From: Allorhizocola rhizosphaerae
Lineage (GTDB): Bacteria > Actinomycetota > Actinomycetes > Mycobacteriales > Micromonosporaceae
Direction of reading: 5' to 3'
DNA: 46,884 nt
Assembly (NCBI RefSeq): GCF_003426775.1
Contig: NZ_QJUG01000045.1
Location: 1-46,884, forward strand
Shown here: piece after piece, positions 34,004 to 42,260 of the stretch
Layout of the letters: each line of letters opens with the position of its first letter
Numbering within the stretch: position 1 is the first letter of the stretch
The notes under the pieces: generated by a model
Database searches by the model: none
What the model was told of the DNA's origin: nothing
Seen by the model: only the letters and a program-made list of their open reading frames with translations
Made by a program: the position numbers and the translations under genes

Positions 34004-34906
34004 GTGAGTACCCCCGTTCACTCGTCGACCCGGGCTGAGGCCCGGGTCGCTCTTGTTACCTGCGCCGACCTGGCCGAGCTTGAGCCCGACGACCAGCTGA
34101 TCGTCGAGCCGCTGCGAGCACTGGGCGTCGAGGCGGTGGCCGAGGTCTGGGACGCGCCCGACGTCGACTGGGATGCCTACGACCTGGCCGTGCTGCGCTC
34201 CCCGTGGGACTACATCGGCCGGCGCAAGGAGTTCGTCGCCTGGGCACACAGCGTGGCGCGGCTGGCCAACCCGGCGCCGGTGGTGGAGTGGAACACCGAC
34301 AAGCGCTACCTCGCCGAGCTCGCGGCCGCGGGCGTGCCCGTGATCCCGACGACGTTCGTGGGGCCGGGCGAGGTCTGGTCGCCCCCGGCGAGCGGCGGGG
34401 ATTATGTGATCAAGCCGGCGGTGAGCGCGGGCAGCCTCGACACCGGGCGCTACGGTCCGGGCCATGCGGCGGAGGCGTCCGCCCACATCGGACGGTTGCA
34501 GGCCGACGGGCGGCTCGTGATGGTCCAGCCATATCTGCCCGCGGTGGATACCTATGGCGAGACCGCGCTGCTGTACTTCGCCGACCCGGCCGACGGCAAG
34601 CTGGTGTTCAGCCACGCGATCCGCAAGGGCCCCATGCTCTCCGGGCCCTACACCGGGGTGCCCGGACTGTACAAGGAGGAGCAGATCGAGCCGCGCGTGC
34701 CCACCGCGACCGAGCTGGCCGTGGGCGATGCGGTGATCGCCGTGCTGCCGGAAGGTTTGCTTTACGCGCGCGTCGACCTGATCCCTGACGAGGCCGGCAA
34801 CCCGCTGCTGGTAGAGGTCGAGCTCACCGAGCCGTCGCTGTTTTTCGGCTACGACCTCGATGCCCCCGCCCGCTTCGCCGCCGCGATTCGCGCCCGCCTC
34901 GGCTGA
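34004..34906 (+). CDS. ATP-grasp domain protein
   Basis: The 300-residue product has the three-part ATP-grasp layout. An N-terminal Rossmann-like domain contains VALVTCADLAELEPDDQLI and YDLAVLRSPWDYIGRR. The central ATP-binding region has NTDKRYLAELAAAGVPVIPT and a lysine in DYVIKPAVSAGS. The catalytic core has LYARVDLIPDEAGNPLLVEVELTEPSLFF, where the D, E and E-x-N-like acidic residues bind magnesium. Similar standalone proteins resemble glutathione synthetase or the D-cycloserine ligase DcsG. It probably ligates a carboxylate to an amine or thiol; the substrate is unknown. It converges on ctaA with a 3-bp gap. Confidence 0.85.
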   Translation: MSTPVHSSTRAEARVALVTCADLAELEPDDQLIVEPLRALGVEAVAEVWDAPDVDWDAYDLAVLRSPWDYIGRRKEFVAWAHSVARLANPAPVVEWNTDKRYLAELAAAGVPVIPTTFVGPGEVWSPPASGGDYVIKPAVSAGSLDTGRYGPGHAAEASAHIGRLQADGRLVMVQPYLPAVDTYGETALLYFADPADGKLVFSHAIRKGPMLSGPYTGVPGLYKEEQIEPRVPTATELAVGDAVIAVLPEGLLYARVDLIPDEAGNPLLVEVELTEPSLFFGYDLDAPARFAAAIRARLG

Positions 34907-34909
34907 CCC

Positions 34910-35800
34910 CTAGACGCCGGCCAGTTCGGAAGGCTTGGCGATGTGTTGTTCGGCGGGGGCCAAGTCGGCAGGCCGTGGCGCGGTCGTGTCCAGCGTGCGC
35001 AGCGTTGCGATCCACACCAGGCAGGCGCCGAGCAGGTGGAAGCCGACCAGGATCACGGGCAGGCCGGTGAAGTACTGCACGAAGCCGATCGCGCCCTGGG
35101 AGAGCAGGACGACGCCCAGCACGACGACCGCGCGGGCGACGGAGGCACTTCCCAGCGCGCGGGCCGCGAACCACATCGCGACCGTGACCCCCGCGAACAG
35201 AAACACCGAGTCGACGTGCAGCTGCGAGATCATTTCCGGGTCGAGCCCGGTGCGCACGGCCTTGTCGTCGCCCGCATGCGGCCCGCTGCCCGTCACGACC
35301 ACACCGACAACGAGCACCAGTGCGCTGGCGACCGTCACGACCCAGGCGAGCGGCCTCAAACGCGGCTCGGTCAGCTGTGGATTGGGGTTTGCGGAGCGCC
35401 ATAGCCGGTACGCGGCCGCGATCAGCGCCATCGAGATGAGGAAGTGTGGCCCGACGAAGTACGGGCTCAGGTCGAAGGTGACGGTCAGCCCGCCCACGAG
35501 CCCCTGCAACAGCACGCCGCCGAGGACGAGCGCAGCGAGGCGGCGGTGTGATGTGCGCCACGCGGCTAACAGCGTGAGGATCGCGATCGCGCCGACGACC
35601 AGGGACAGCACGCGATTGCCGAACTCGATCGCGCCGTAGACGCCCAGCGCGGGTGTTGTCGCGTAGGAATCCTCGGTGCACTTGGGCCACGTCGGGCACC
35701 CGAGCCCGGAGCCGGTGAGGCGCACGGCCCCGCCCGTGATCACGATCCCGACGTTCGCCACGAGGTTGGCCAACGTGAGCTGGCGCAGCTTTTTTCGCAC
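34910..35800 (-). CDS. ctaA: Haem A synthase
   Basis: This converts haem O to haem A for the aa3 cytochrome oxidase. The 296-residue product has about eight membrane helices in two related halves. It carries GIVITGGAVRLTGSGLGCPTWPKC (the conserved loop with two cysteines), IEFGNRVLSLVVG, a haem-ligand histidine in GPHFLISMALIA, and the second-half equivalents VTGSGPHAGD, LHVDSVFLFAG and GFHLLGACLVW. GTG 35800 lacks a ribosome site but has TATTCT 6 nt upstream. In corynebacteria and mycobacteria a transporter block separates this gene from sufR; here only a regulatory interval does. Confidence 0.95.
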   Translation of the reverse strand: MRKKLRQLTLANLVANVGIVITGGAVRLTGSGLGCPTWPKCTEDSYATTPALGVYGAIEFGNRVLSLVVGAIAILTLLAAWRTSHRRLAALVLGGVLLQGLVGGLTVTFDLSPYFVGPHFLISMALIAAAYRLWRSANPNPQLTEPRLRPLAWVVTVASALVLVVGVVVTGSGPHAGDDKAVRTGLDPEMISQLHVDSVFLFAGVTVAMWFAARALGSASVARAVVVLGVVLLSQGAIGFVQYFTGLPVILVGFHLLGACLVWIATLRTLDTTAPRPADLAPAEQHIAKPSELAGV

Positions 35801-35806
35801 GGCCCG

Positions 35807-35812
35807 AGAATA
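35807..35812 (-). promoter_or_regulatory. Leaderless -10 for ctaA
   Basis: The minus strand reads TATTCT, then 6 nt, then GTG 35800. It is back-to-back with the plus-strand promoter at 35818-35847. Confidence 0.5.
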
Positions 35813-35817
35813 GTCCG

Positions 35818-35847
35818 TTGCGGATCAGGATCATTCGTGGCTACTGT
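35818..35847 (+). promoter_or_regulatory. Promoter of the short transcript ahead of suf
   Basis: TTGCGG (35818-35823) and TACTGT (35842-35847) are separated by 18 nt. A transcript would start near 35854, about 10 nt before the AAAGGAGG sequence. Confidence 0.45.
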
Positions 35848-35853
35848 TCGCGG

Positions 35854-36049
35854 TACACGGCGAAAGGAGGTGATCCTAAGTTGGATAGCAACGGGACACA
35901 TGAGGTGGCTGTTCGTTAGCCGCTGTCCTTGACAGAAATACTGGTCGAGTCCGTGTGAAGCGGCCGACGACGTAAAACAGCTACCGAGACCCACGTGGTT
36001 AACGGCCTTGTCCAGCCGAGTCGGCACCCCGACGCCACGTGGGTCTTTT
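35854..36049 (+). ncRNA. Putative short leader or small RNA with a 12-residue ORF
   Basis: This interval lies between ctaA and sufR. It has a promoter-like pair just upstream, and GAAAGGAGGTGATCC at 35862-35876, a perfect complement of the 16S rRNA 3' end. Ten nt after AGGAGG a TTG opens a 12-codon frame (35881-35919, MDSNGTHEVAVR then TAG). A 6-bp stem spans its end (GTGGCT/AGCCGC), followed by CTGTC/GACAG (35923-35935). The element ends in a 12-bp stem with a T run. This is either a translated leader peptide with an attenuator for the suf operon or an independent small RNA. Assignment is by inspection only. Confidence 0.5.
35988..36049 (+). terminator. Intrinsic terminator ahead of the suf operon
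   Basis: GACCCACGTGG (35988-35998) pairs perfectly with CCACGTGGGTC (36035-36045), extended by one A-T pair and followed by TTTT (36046-36049). The 36-nt loop holds a 5-bp inner stem GTCGG/CCGAC (36020-36033). It is the only hairpin in the window with a T tract and points toward sufR. Confidence 0.7.
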
Positions 36050-36147
36050 GCTCCCTCACCCCTCTTGCGCTGCCGCCGCCATGGCGGTTGGAGGGGCTGG
36101 GTTAGGGGAGGCTAACTTTAGGTGGGGCGTGTCACCGAGCGCGGCGT

Positions 36148-36187
36148 TTGCCCGATCGCCCGGAAATAAGTCACACTGGCGTAGTGA
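36148..36187 (+). promoter_or_regulatory. sufR promoter and candidate SufR operator
   Basis: TTGCCC (36148-36153), an 18-nt spacer and CACACT (36172-36177) form a weak promoter ending 6 nt before GTG 36184. ACACT (36173-36177), 5 nt, AGTGA (36183-36187) is an inverted repeat (core CACT/AGTG) that overlaps both the -10 and the start codon. It resembles, as I recall it, the ACACT-N5-TGTGA site described for an actinobacterial SufR. Autoregulation would follow. Confidence 0.5.
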
Positions 36188-36870
36188 AAAAGGCTGCGCT
36201 GGTGGCGAGCGAGGTGCCCGACCTGCGGACGCGGGACCGGGTCATGGCCTTGCTGTCCCACGGTGCTGCCACGGCCGGTGAGCTGGGGGCCCAGCTGGGC
36301 CTCAAGCCGGCGGCCATCCGCAGGCATCTCGACGCGATGCTAGCCGAAGGGCTCGTGACCGAGCGTGAGCGGGTCCAGCGCGGGCCTCGCGGTCGAGGGC
36401 GGCCTGCCAAGATCTTCGTGCTGACCGACGCCGCCCGCGAGGGCTACGGCAAGCACACCTACGACGACCTGGCCACGGCCGCGCTGAGGTGGATCAGCCG
36501 GCAGGGCGACAAGGCGGTGGCGAGCTTCGCCGCCGCGCAGGTGGAGGCGCTTGAGGAGCGGTGCTCGGCCGCCGTGCGGGAGGCGGGTGACGATCCTCTC
36601 GCCCGTGCGGAGGCGCTCGCGGCCGCGCTGACCGCCGAGGGTTACGCTGCCAGCGCGTCCACGATCGCCTCCGGCGGCCAGCTGTGCCAGCATCACTGCC
36701 CGGTGGCGCACGTCGCCGCCGAGTTCCCGCAGCTGTGCGAGGCCGAGACCCAGGTGATCTCTCGCCTGGTCGGCACGCACGTGCAACGTCTCGCGACCAT
36801 CGCTCATGGGGATGGTGTGTGTACCACGCACATTCCCGGGCAACATATAGTGAGGAAGATCGATGACTGA
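36184..36870 (+). CDS. sufR: Fe-S cluster-binding transcriptional repressor SufR
   Basis: SufR senses Fe-S cluster status and represses the suf operon. The 228-residue product starts at GTG 36184; a GTG-type start at 36148 lies upstream of the probable promoter and is rejected. The N-terminal winged helix-turn-helix shows [23 protein letters not shown] (about residues 26-49) and a wing [13 protein letters not shown]. The C-terminal part has cysteines at about 168, 172, 185 and 213 (LCQHHC, QLCEAE, GVCTTH), and the C-x12-C spacing is typical of SufR cluster ligands. It overlaps sufB by 8 bp. Confidence 0.93.
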   Translation: MKKAALVASEVPDLRTRDRVMALLSHGAATAGELGAQLGLKPAAIRRHLDAMLAEGLVTERERVQRGPRGRGRPAKIFVLTDAAREGYGKHTYDDLATAALRWISRQGDKAVASFAAAQVEALEERCSAAVREAGDDPLARAEALAAALTAEGYAASASTIASGGQLCQHHCPVAHVAAEFPQLCEAETQVISRLVGTHVQRLATIAHGDGVCTTHIPGQHIVRKIDD

Positions 36871-38275
36871 GACCGCTCACGACCAGCTGGCTGGGCTGGG
36901 CACCTACGAGTATGGCTGGGCCGACCCGGACATCGCGGGTGCCGCGGCGCAGCGCGGTCTGTCCGAGGCCGTGGTGCGAGACATCTCGGCGAAGAAGAAC
37001 GAGCCCGAGTGGATGCTCGACCTGCGCCTGAAGGGCCTGCGCCTGTTCCAGCGCAAGCCGATGCCGGCGTGGGGCGCCAACCTGTCCGGCATCGACTTCG
37101 ACAACATCAAGTACTTCGTGCGCTCGACCGAGAAGCAGGCAACCAGCTGGGAAGAGCTCCCCGAGGACATCAAGAACACCTATGACCGGCTCGGTATCCC
37201 CGAGGCGGAGAAGCAGCGGCTCGTGGCCGGTGTGGCGGCGCAGTACGAGTCCGAGGTGGTGTACCACAAGATCCGGGAGGATCTTGAGGAGCAGGGCGTG
37301 GTCTTCCTGGACACGGACACGGCGCTCAAGGAGCATCCCGAGATTTTCAAGGAGTACTTCGGGACCGTGATCCCCGTGGGGGACAACAAGTTCGCTGCGC
37401 TCAACACGGCCGTGTGGTCGGGTGGGTCGTTCATCTACGTGCCGCCGAACGTCAACGTGGAGATCCCGCTGCAGGCCTACTTCCGGATCAACACGGAAAA
37501 CATGGGCCAGTTCGAGCGCACGCTCATCATCGTGGACGAGGGATCGTACGTGCACTACGTGGAGGGGTGCACCGCGCCGATCTACTCCAGCGACTCGCTG
37601 CACAGCGCGGTGGTGGAGATCATCGTGAAGCGCAATGCCCGCTGCCGGTACACGACGATTCAAAACTGGTCGAACAACGTCTACAACCTCGTGACCAAGC
37701 GGGCCGTGGCGCACGAGGGCGCGACCATGGAGTGGATCGACGGCAACATCGGGTCGAAGGTCACGATGAAATACCCGGCGGTCTTCATGACCGGTGAGCA
37801 CGCCAAGGGAGAGGTGCTCAGCGTTGCGATGGCCGGTGAGGGCCAGCACCAGGACGCGGGCGCCAAGATGGTGCACGCCGCGCCGCACACGTCCAGCACG
37901 ATCATCTCGAAGTCGATCGCGCGTGGTGGTGGCCGGACCAGCTATCGCGGGCTCGTGCAGGTGCTGGAGGGGTCGCACCACTCGAAGTCGACGGTGAAGT
38001 GTGACGCCCTGCTGGTGGACACGATCTCGCGCTCCGACACCTACCCGTATGTGGACATCCGCGAGGACGACGTGGCCATGGGGCACGAGGCGACCGTGTC
38101 CAAGGTGAGCGAGGATCAGCTGTTCTACCTGATGAGCCGGGGCATGACCGAGGACGAGGCGATGGCGATGATCGTCCGTGGCTTCATCGAGCCGATCGCC
38201 AAGGAACTGCCGATGGAGTACGCGTTGGAGCTCAACCGGTTGATCGAGATGCAGATGGAAGGCGCCGTCGGTTAA
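36863..38275 (+). CDS. sufB: Fe-S cluster assembly scaffold protein SufB
   Basis: SufB is the scaffold subunit of the SufBC2D complex on which Fe-S clusters are built. The 470-residue product starts at ATG 36863 with GAGGA upstream, inside the end of sufR. It shows [51 protein letters not shown], the core [16 protein letters not shown] and the C-terminal [21 protein letters not shown]. The conserved cysteine in EGCTAP is present. The stop shares one base with the sufD start (TAATG). Confidence 0.98.
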   Translation: MTETAHDQLAGLGTYEYGWADPDIAGAAAQRGLSEAVVRDISAKKNEPEWMLDLRLKGLRLFQRKPMPAWGANLSGIDFDNIKYFVRSTEKQATSWEELPEDIKNTYDRLGIPEAEKQRLVAGVAAQYESEVVYHKIREDLEEQGVVFLDTDTALKEHPEIFKEYFGTVIPVGDNKFAALNTAVWSGGSFIYVPPNVNVEIPLQAYFRINTENMGQFERTLIIVDEGSYVHYVEGCTAPIYSSDSLHSAVVEIIVKRNARCRYTTIQNWSNNVYNLVTKRAVAHEGATMEWIDGNIGSKVTMKYPAVFMTGEHAKGEVLSVAMAGEGQHQDAGAKMVHAAPHTSSTIISKSIARGGGRTSYRGLVQVLEGSHHSKSTVKCDALLVDTISRSDTYPYVDIREDDVAMGHEATVSKVSEDQLFYLMSRGMTEDEAMAMIVRGFIEPIAKELPMEYALELNRLIEMQMEGAVG

Positions 38276-39387
38276 TGAGCACACTGACTGAGACCGCTCC
38301 GCCCAAGACGAAGTCGCAGGCGCTGAGGTCGTTCCACGTTGCCGATTTCCCCACGCTGACCGGGCGCGAGGAGGAGTGGCGGTTCACGCCGCTGCGGCGG
38401 TTGCGTGGGCTGGCCACGACGACTGAAGGCGCGTCGGCGAAGCTCGCGTATGAGGCGGACGGGGTGAAGCTGTCCACTGTGGACAGTGTGGACCCGGTCC
38501 TGGTGCCGTTCGACCGGATCAGCGCGCTGGCCTATGAGAAGGCCGATGGCGTGACGCTGATTGAGGTCGATGGGGTGCTGGAGCGCCCGGCGGTGGTCAA
38601 GGTGACCGGCGGGGGAGAAGGGCTTGCGTTCGCGCGCACGTTCGTGAAGGTGGGGCTGTTCGCGGAGGCCGTGCTGGTGTTGGACCAGCAGGGCACGGCG
38701 ACGCTCGCCGACAACGTGGAGGTCGTGGTCGGTGACGGCGCGAAGCTGACGTTCGTGACCGTGGCCGACTGGGACCGCGAAACCGTTCAGGCGCAACACA
38801 TCCGGTTCCGCGTGGGCAAGGACGCACGCGTGATCCACGTGCACGTGAGCGTGGGCGGGGATCTCGTGCGGCAATACACGAGCGTGGAATACGCGGGCCG
38901 CGGGGGCGACCTCGAGGCCTGGGGGTTGTACTTCGCCGACGGCGGGCAGCACCTGGAGCACCGGCTCCTGGTCGACCATTCCGTGCCTGACTGCCGGTCG
39001 TATGTGGGCTATCGCGGCGCGCTGCAGGGGTCCGACTCGCACACGGTGTGGGTGGGCGACGTGCTGATCCGGGCGGAGGCCACGGGCACCGACACCTACG
39101 AAATCAACCGTAATCTGGTGCTCTCCGACGGGGCGCGCGCTGACTCGGTACCAAATCTGGAAATTGAAACCGGTGAGGTCGCAGGGGCTGGGCACGCCAG
39201 CACCACTGGGCGTTTTGACGACGAGCATCTGTTCTATCTGATGTCGCGCGGGATCCGCGAGGACGAGGCCAGGAAGCTTGTCGTGCGGGGCTTTTTCGCG
39301 GAGTTGCTCGACAAGATTCCGGTGGAGGAGCTGCGCGAGCGGCTGGGCACGAAGATTGAGGCGCGTCTTCTGGAGGCGGGCGCATGA
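38275..39387 (+). CDS. sufD: Fe-S cluster assembly protein SufD
   Basis: SufD pairs with SufB in the SufBC2D scaffold and is involved in iron acquisition for the cluster. The 370-residue product shows REEEWRFTPLRRL at the N-terminus, the beta-helix core with GGGEGLAFARTFV and YRGALQGSDSHTVWVGDVLI, and the C-terminal [26 protein letters not shown] shared with SufB. The histidine in GHASTTGRFDDEHLFYL is conserved. ATG 38275 overlaps the sufB stop, and the next gene begins 4 bp inside the end. Confidence 0.97.
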   Translation: MSTLTETAPPKTKSQALRSFHVADFPTLTGREEEWRFTPLRRLRGLATTTEGASAKLAYEADGVKLSTVDSVDPVLVPFDRISALAYEKADGVTLIEVDGVLERPAVVKVTGGGEGLAFARTFVKVGLFAEAVLVLDQQGTATLADNVEVVVGDGAKLTFVTVADWDRETVQAQHIRFRVGKDARVIHVHVSVGGDLVRQYTSVEYAGRGGDLEAWGLYFADGGQHLEHRLLVDHSVPDCRSYVGYRGALQGSDSHTVWVGDVLIRAEATGTDTYEINRNLVLSDGARADSVPNLEIETGEVAGAGHASTTGRFDDEHLFYLMSRGIREDEARKLVVRGFFAELLDKIPVEELRERLGTKIEARLLEAGA

Positions 39388-39764
39388 GCGAGTGGCTTGC
39401 CCGAGCGAGTCAAGAGCCAGGCACCGCGGAGGGCAGCGGAGGGATGCCATTGAACTTCGAGCGAGTGGCGTCGGTCGACGAGATCGCGAAGGGCGCGTCG
39501 ATCGCCGTGGAGGTCGGCAACACCCCGGTCGCGGTCGTGCACGCCGAGGACGACAACTTCTACGCGATCTATGACGAGTGCTCGCACGCGGCCGTGGCCC
39601 TGTCCGAGGGCGAGGTCGACGGGTGCACCCTGGAGTGCTGGCTGCACGGTTCCCGTTTTGATCTGCGTACCGGTCAGCCGACTGGGCTGCCCGCCACCGA
39701 GCCGGTCCCTGTCTATCCCGTCGAGATCCGCGACGGTGAAATCTATGTTGGAGTAAGCGAATGA
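39384..39764 (+). CDS. Rieske [2Fe-2S] ferredoxin of the suf operon
   Basis: The 126-residue product has a Rieske fold with ligands C66-x-H68 (ECSHAA) and C85-xx-H88 (ECWLHGS). This is the pattern of small ferredoxin subunits of non-haem iron dioxygenases. A gene of this type between sufD and sufC is a known feature of actinobacterial suf operons; it may supply electrons during cluster assembly. ATG 39384 overlaps sufD by 4 bp and has GGAGG upstream. It adds a 20-residue N-terminal stretch (SEWLARASQEPGTAEGSGG) before a second possible start at ATG 39444. Confidence 0.92.
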   Translation: MSEWLARASQEPGTAEGSGGMPLNFERVASVDEIAKGASIAVEVGNTPVAVVHAEDDNFYAIYDECSHAAVALSEGEVDGCTLECWLHGSRFDLRTGQPTGLPATEPVPVYPVEIRDGEIYVGVSE

Positions 39765-40525
39765 GCGTCCTTGAGATCCGTGACCTGCAGGTGTCGGTCA
39801 AGCTGCCGGATGGGGAGCTGAAGCCCATTCTGTCCGGGGTGAATTTGACCGTCGGGGCTGGTGAGACCCACGCGATTATGGGGCCCAACGGTTCCGGCAA
39901 GTCGACGCTGGCCTATTCCATTGCGGGACACCCGAAATACCAGATCACAGGCGGGTCGGTGACGCTTGACGGGCGAGACGTGCTCGCGATGAGCGTTGAC
40001 GAGCGGGCGCGGGAAGGGCTGTTCCTGGCGATGCAGCATCCGGTGGAGGTGCCGGGCGTGAGCATGGCCAACTTCCTGCGGACCGCCAAGACCGCGATCG
40101 AGGGGGAGGCCCCGAAACTGCGCACGTGGAGCGGCGAGCTCAAGGGTGCCATGGAGCGTCTGGGCATGGACCCGGCGTTCGCCCAGCGCAACGTCAACGA
40201 GGGGTTCTCGGGTGGCGAGAAGAAGCGCAACGAGATCGTGCAGCTCGAGCTGCTCAAGCCGAAGATCGCGATCCTGGACGAGACCGACTCGGGGCTGGAT
40301 GTAGACGCGCTGCGGGTCGTGAGTGAGGGTGTGAACCGGGTTCACGAGACTACCGATGTCGGCATCCTGCTGATCACACACTGGACGCGGATCCTGCGCT
40401 ACATCAAGCCCGACTTCGTGCACGTGTTCGTGGGCGGGCGGATCGTCGAGGAGGGCGGCCCGGAGCTTGCCGACAAGCTGGAGGCCGAGGGTTACGACCG
40501 CTACAAGGCAGTGCAGGGGGCCTGA
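39761..40525 (+). CDS. sufC: Fe-S cluster assembly ATPase SufC
   Basis: SufC is the ABC-type ATPase that drives conformational change in SufBC2D. The 254-residue product has Walker A GPNGSGKST (about residues 46-54), Q-loop MQHPVEVPG, signature FSGGEKKRNEI, Walker B KIAILDETDSGLD and an H-loop in ITHWTRILRYI. The usual THYQRIL variant is replaced by THWTRIL, which keeps the histidine. The product is cytosolic with no membrane domain. The start overlaps the ferredoxin stop by 4 bp. Confidence 0.98.
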   Translation: MSVLEIRDLQVSVKLPDGELKPILSGVNLTVGAGETHAIMGPNGSGKSTLAYSIAGHPKYQITGGSVTLDGRDVLAMSVDERAREGLFLAMQHPVEVPGVSMANFLRTAKTAIEGEAPKLRTWSGELKGAMERLGMDPAFAQRNVNEGFSGGEKKRNEIVQLELLKPKIAILDETDSGLDVDALRVVSEGVNRVHETTDVGILLITHWTRILRYIKPDFVHVFVGGRIVEEGGPELADKLEAEGYDRYKAVQGA

Positions 40526-40530
40526 GAGTC

Positions 40531-41802
40531 ATGACCACGCTGACCATCCCGGACGGGATGCCGCAGTACTCCGAGGAGCCGCGCCTTGACGTGGCCCGGA
40601 TCCGGCAGGACTTCCCGATCCTGAGCCGGGAGGTCAACGGGCACCCACTGGTCTATTTGGACAGTGCGAACACGTCGCAGAAGCCGCAATCGGTGATCGA
40701 CGCGATCAGCGAGCACTACGCGATGCACAACGCCAACGTGGCCCGGTCGGTGCACACGCTCGGGACCGAATCGACCGAGGCGTACGAGGGCGCGCGGGCC
40801 ACGGTGGCGCGGTTCATCAACGCACCGCGGCCCGAGGAGGTCGTGTTCACCAAGAACGCGACCGAGGCGATCAACCTGGTGGCACACTCGCTCGCGAGCC
40901 GGCTGGGGCCGGGCGACGAGATCGTGATCTCCGAGATGGAGCACCACTCCAACATCGTGCCGTGGCAGCTGCTGTGCGAGCGCACGGGCGCGACACTGCG
41001 CTGGTTCGGGCTCACCGAGTCCGGGCGGCTGGATGAGTCCAATGTGGAGGAGCTCATCAACGAGCGCACGAAGCTGGTCTCGATCGTGCACACGTCGAAT
41101 GTCCTGGGCACGATCAATGCCACGGCCCGGATCACCGAGCGGGTGCGCGAGGTCGGCGCGCTGCTGATGCTCGACTGCTCGCAGACCGTGCCCCATCGCG
41201 GGTTCGACGTCGTGGACTACGACGTGGATTTCATCGCGTTCACCGGGCACAAGATGCTGGGGCCCACCGGGATCGGCGTGCTGTGGGGGCGCTACGAGCT
41301 GTTGGCGGACATGCCCCCGTTCCAGGGCGGCGGCTCGATGATCGAGACGGTGCGGATGACCGGCACGACATATGCCGCGCCGCCCGCCCGGTTCGAGGCC
41401 GGCACGCCGCCGATCGCGCAGGCGGTCGGGCTCGGCGCGGCGGTCGACTACCTGGAGGCGATCGGCATGGACGCGATCGCCTGGCACGAGAAGGAACTCA
41501 CGGCGTACGCGCTCGACGCGCTCGACACGGTGAAGGGGCTGCGGATCGCCGGGCCGAAGGTGCCCGTGGGCCGCGGCGCCACGATATCGTTCAGCCTGGA
41601 TGGGATTCACCCGCACGACGTGGGGCAGGTGCTCGACTCCCTGGGTGTGCAGGTCCGGGTCGGGCATCACTGCGCCAAGCCGGTCTGCGAACGCTACGGG
41701 GTACCGGCCCTGACCCGGGCCTCGTTCTACCTTTACACGACGACTGAAGAGGTTGATGCCCTGGTGCGCGGCCTTGAGCAGGTGAAGAGGATGTTCGGCT
41801 AG
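40531..41802 (+). CDS. sufS: Cysteine desulfurase SufS
   Basis: This PLP enzyme takes sulfur from cysteine for Fe-S clusters. The 423-residue product starts at ATG 40531, 5 bp after sufC. Motifs are YLDSANTSQKP, FTKNATEAINLVA, the PLP-contacting SEMEHHSNIVPWQ, LDCSQTVPHR, the Schiff-base lysine at about residue 241 in FTGHKMLGPTG, and the catalytic cysteine at about 381 in RVGHHCAKP. The common motif has D-x-A-Q in place of LDCSQ; here it reads DCSQ. It hands sulfur to SufU, encoded 2 bp downstream. Confidence 0.97.
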   Translation: MTTLTIPDGMPQYSEEPRLDVARIRQDFPILSREVNGHPLVYLDSANTSQKPQSVIDAISEHYAMHNANVARSVHTLGTESTEAYEGARATVARFINAPRPEEVVFTKNATEAINLVAHSLASRLGPGDEIVISEMEHHSNIVPWQLLCERTGATLRWFGLTESGRLDESNVEELINERTKLVSIVHTSNVLGTINATARITERVREVGALLMLDCSQTVPHRGFDVVDYDVDFIAFTGHKMLGPTGIGVLWGRYELLADMPPFQGGGSMIETVRMTGTTYAAPPARFEAGTPPIAQAVGLGAAVDYLEAIGMDAIAWHEKELTAYALDALDTVKGLRIAGPKVPVGRGATISFSLDGIHPHDVGQVLDSLGVQVRVGHHCAKPVCERYGVPALTRASFYLYTTTEEVDALVRGLEQVKRMFG

Positions 41803-41804
41803 CC

Positions 41805-42260
41805 ATGCAGATCGATCAGCTTTACCAGGAGATCATCCTGGACCACTACAAGCACCCGCACGGGCGAGGGCTCAGGGAGCCGTACTCGGCCGAGGTGCAC
41901 CATGTGAACCCGACCTGCGGCGACGAGATCACCCTGCGGGTCGCCGTGGACGGCGAGAAGGTCACCGACATCTCGTTCGCCGGGCAGGGCTGCTCGATCA
42001 GCCAGGCCTCGGCGAGCGTGCTGCACGAGCTGCTCACCGGCCGCACGGTCGGCGATGCCCTGGCCGCGCACGCCTCGTTCACGGAGCTGATGCAGGGCAA
42101 GGGCCAGATCGAGCCCGACGAGGAAATACTGGGCGACGGCATCGCGTTCGCCGGAGTGGCGAAGTATCCGGCGCGGGTCAAGTGCGCGTTGCTGGCATGG
42201 ATGGCGTTGAAGGACGCGCTGGTTCGTTCGGTGGAGGTTAGTGATGGCAACAAAGGCTGA
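41805..42260 (+). CDS. sufU: Fe-S cluster assembly sulfurtransferase SufU
   Basis: SufU is the zinc-dependent sulfur acceptor for SufS in Gram-positive bacteria. The 151-residue product starts LYQEIILDHYKHPHGRG near the N-terminus. It has cysteines at about 38 (PTCGDE), 63 (GQGCSIS) and 127 (RVKCALLAW) plus the acidic residue in CGDE, the expected zinc and sulfur-relay ligands. The insertion between the second and third cysteines marks SufU rather than IscU. It overlaps the next gene by 17 bp. Confidence 0.97.
   Translation: MQIDQLYQEIILDHYKHPHGRGLREPYSAEVHHVNPTCGDEITLRVAVDGEKVTDISFAGQGCSISQASASVLHELLTGRTVGDALAAHASFTELMQGKGQIEPDEEILGDGIAFAGVAKYPARVKCALLAWMALKDALVRSVEVSDGNKG

Noticed and set aside
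35862-35876. Possible end of a 16S rRNA gene on the minus strand
   Set aside because: Only the terminal 15 nt match; no further rRNA sequence is present on either side, so it is an anti-16S element rather than a rRNA gene.
36494-39900. Long minus-strand frames opposite sufR, sufB, sufD and the ferredoxin gene
   Set aside because: All lie antisense to strongly supported suf genes and have His/Arg/Val-rich translations without recognisable domains.
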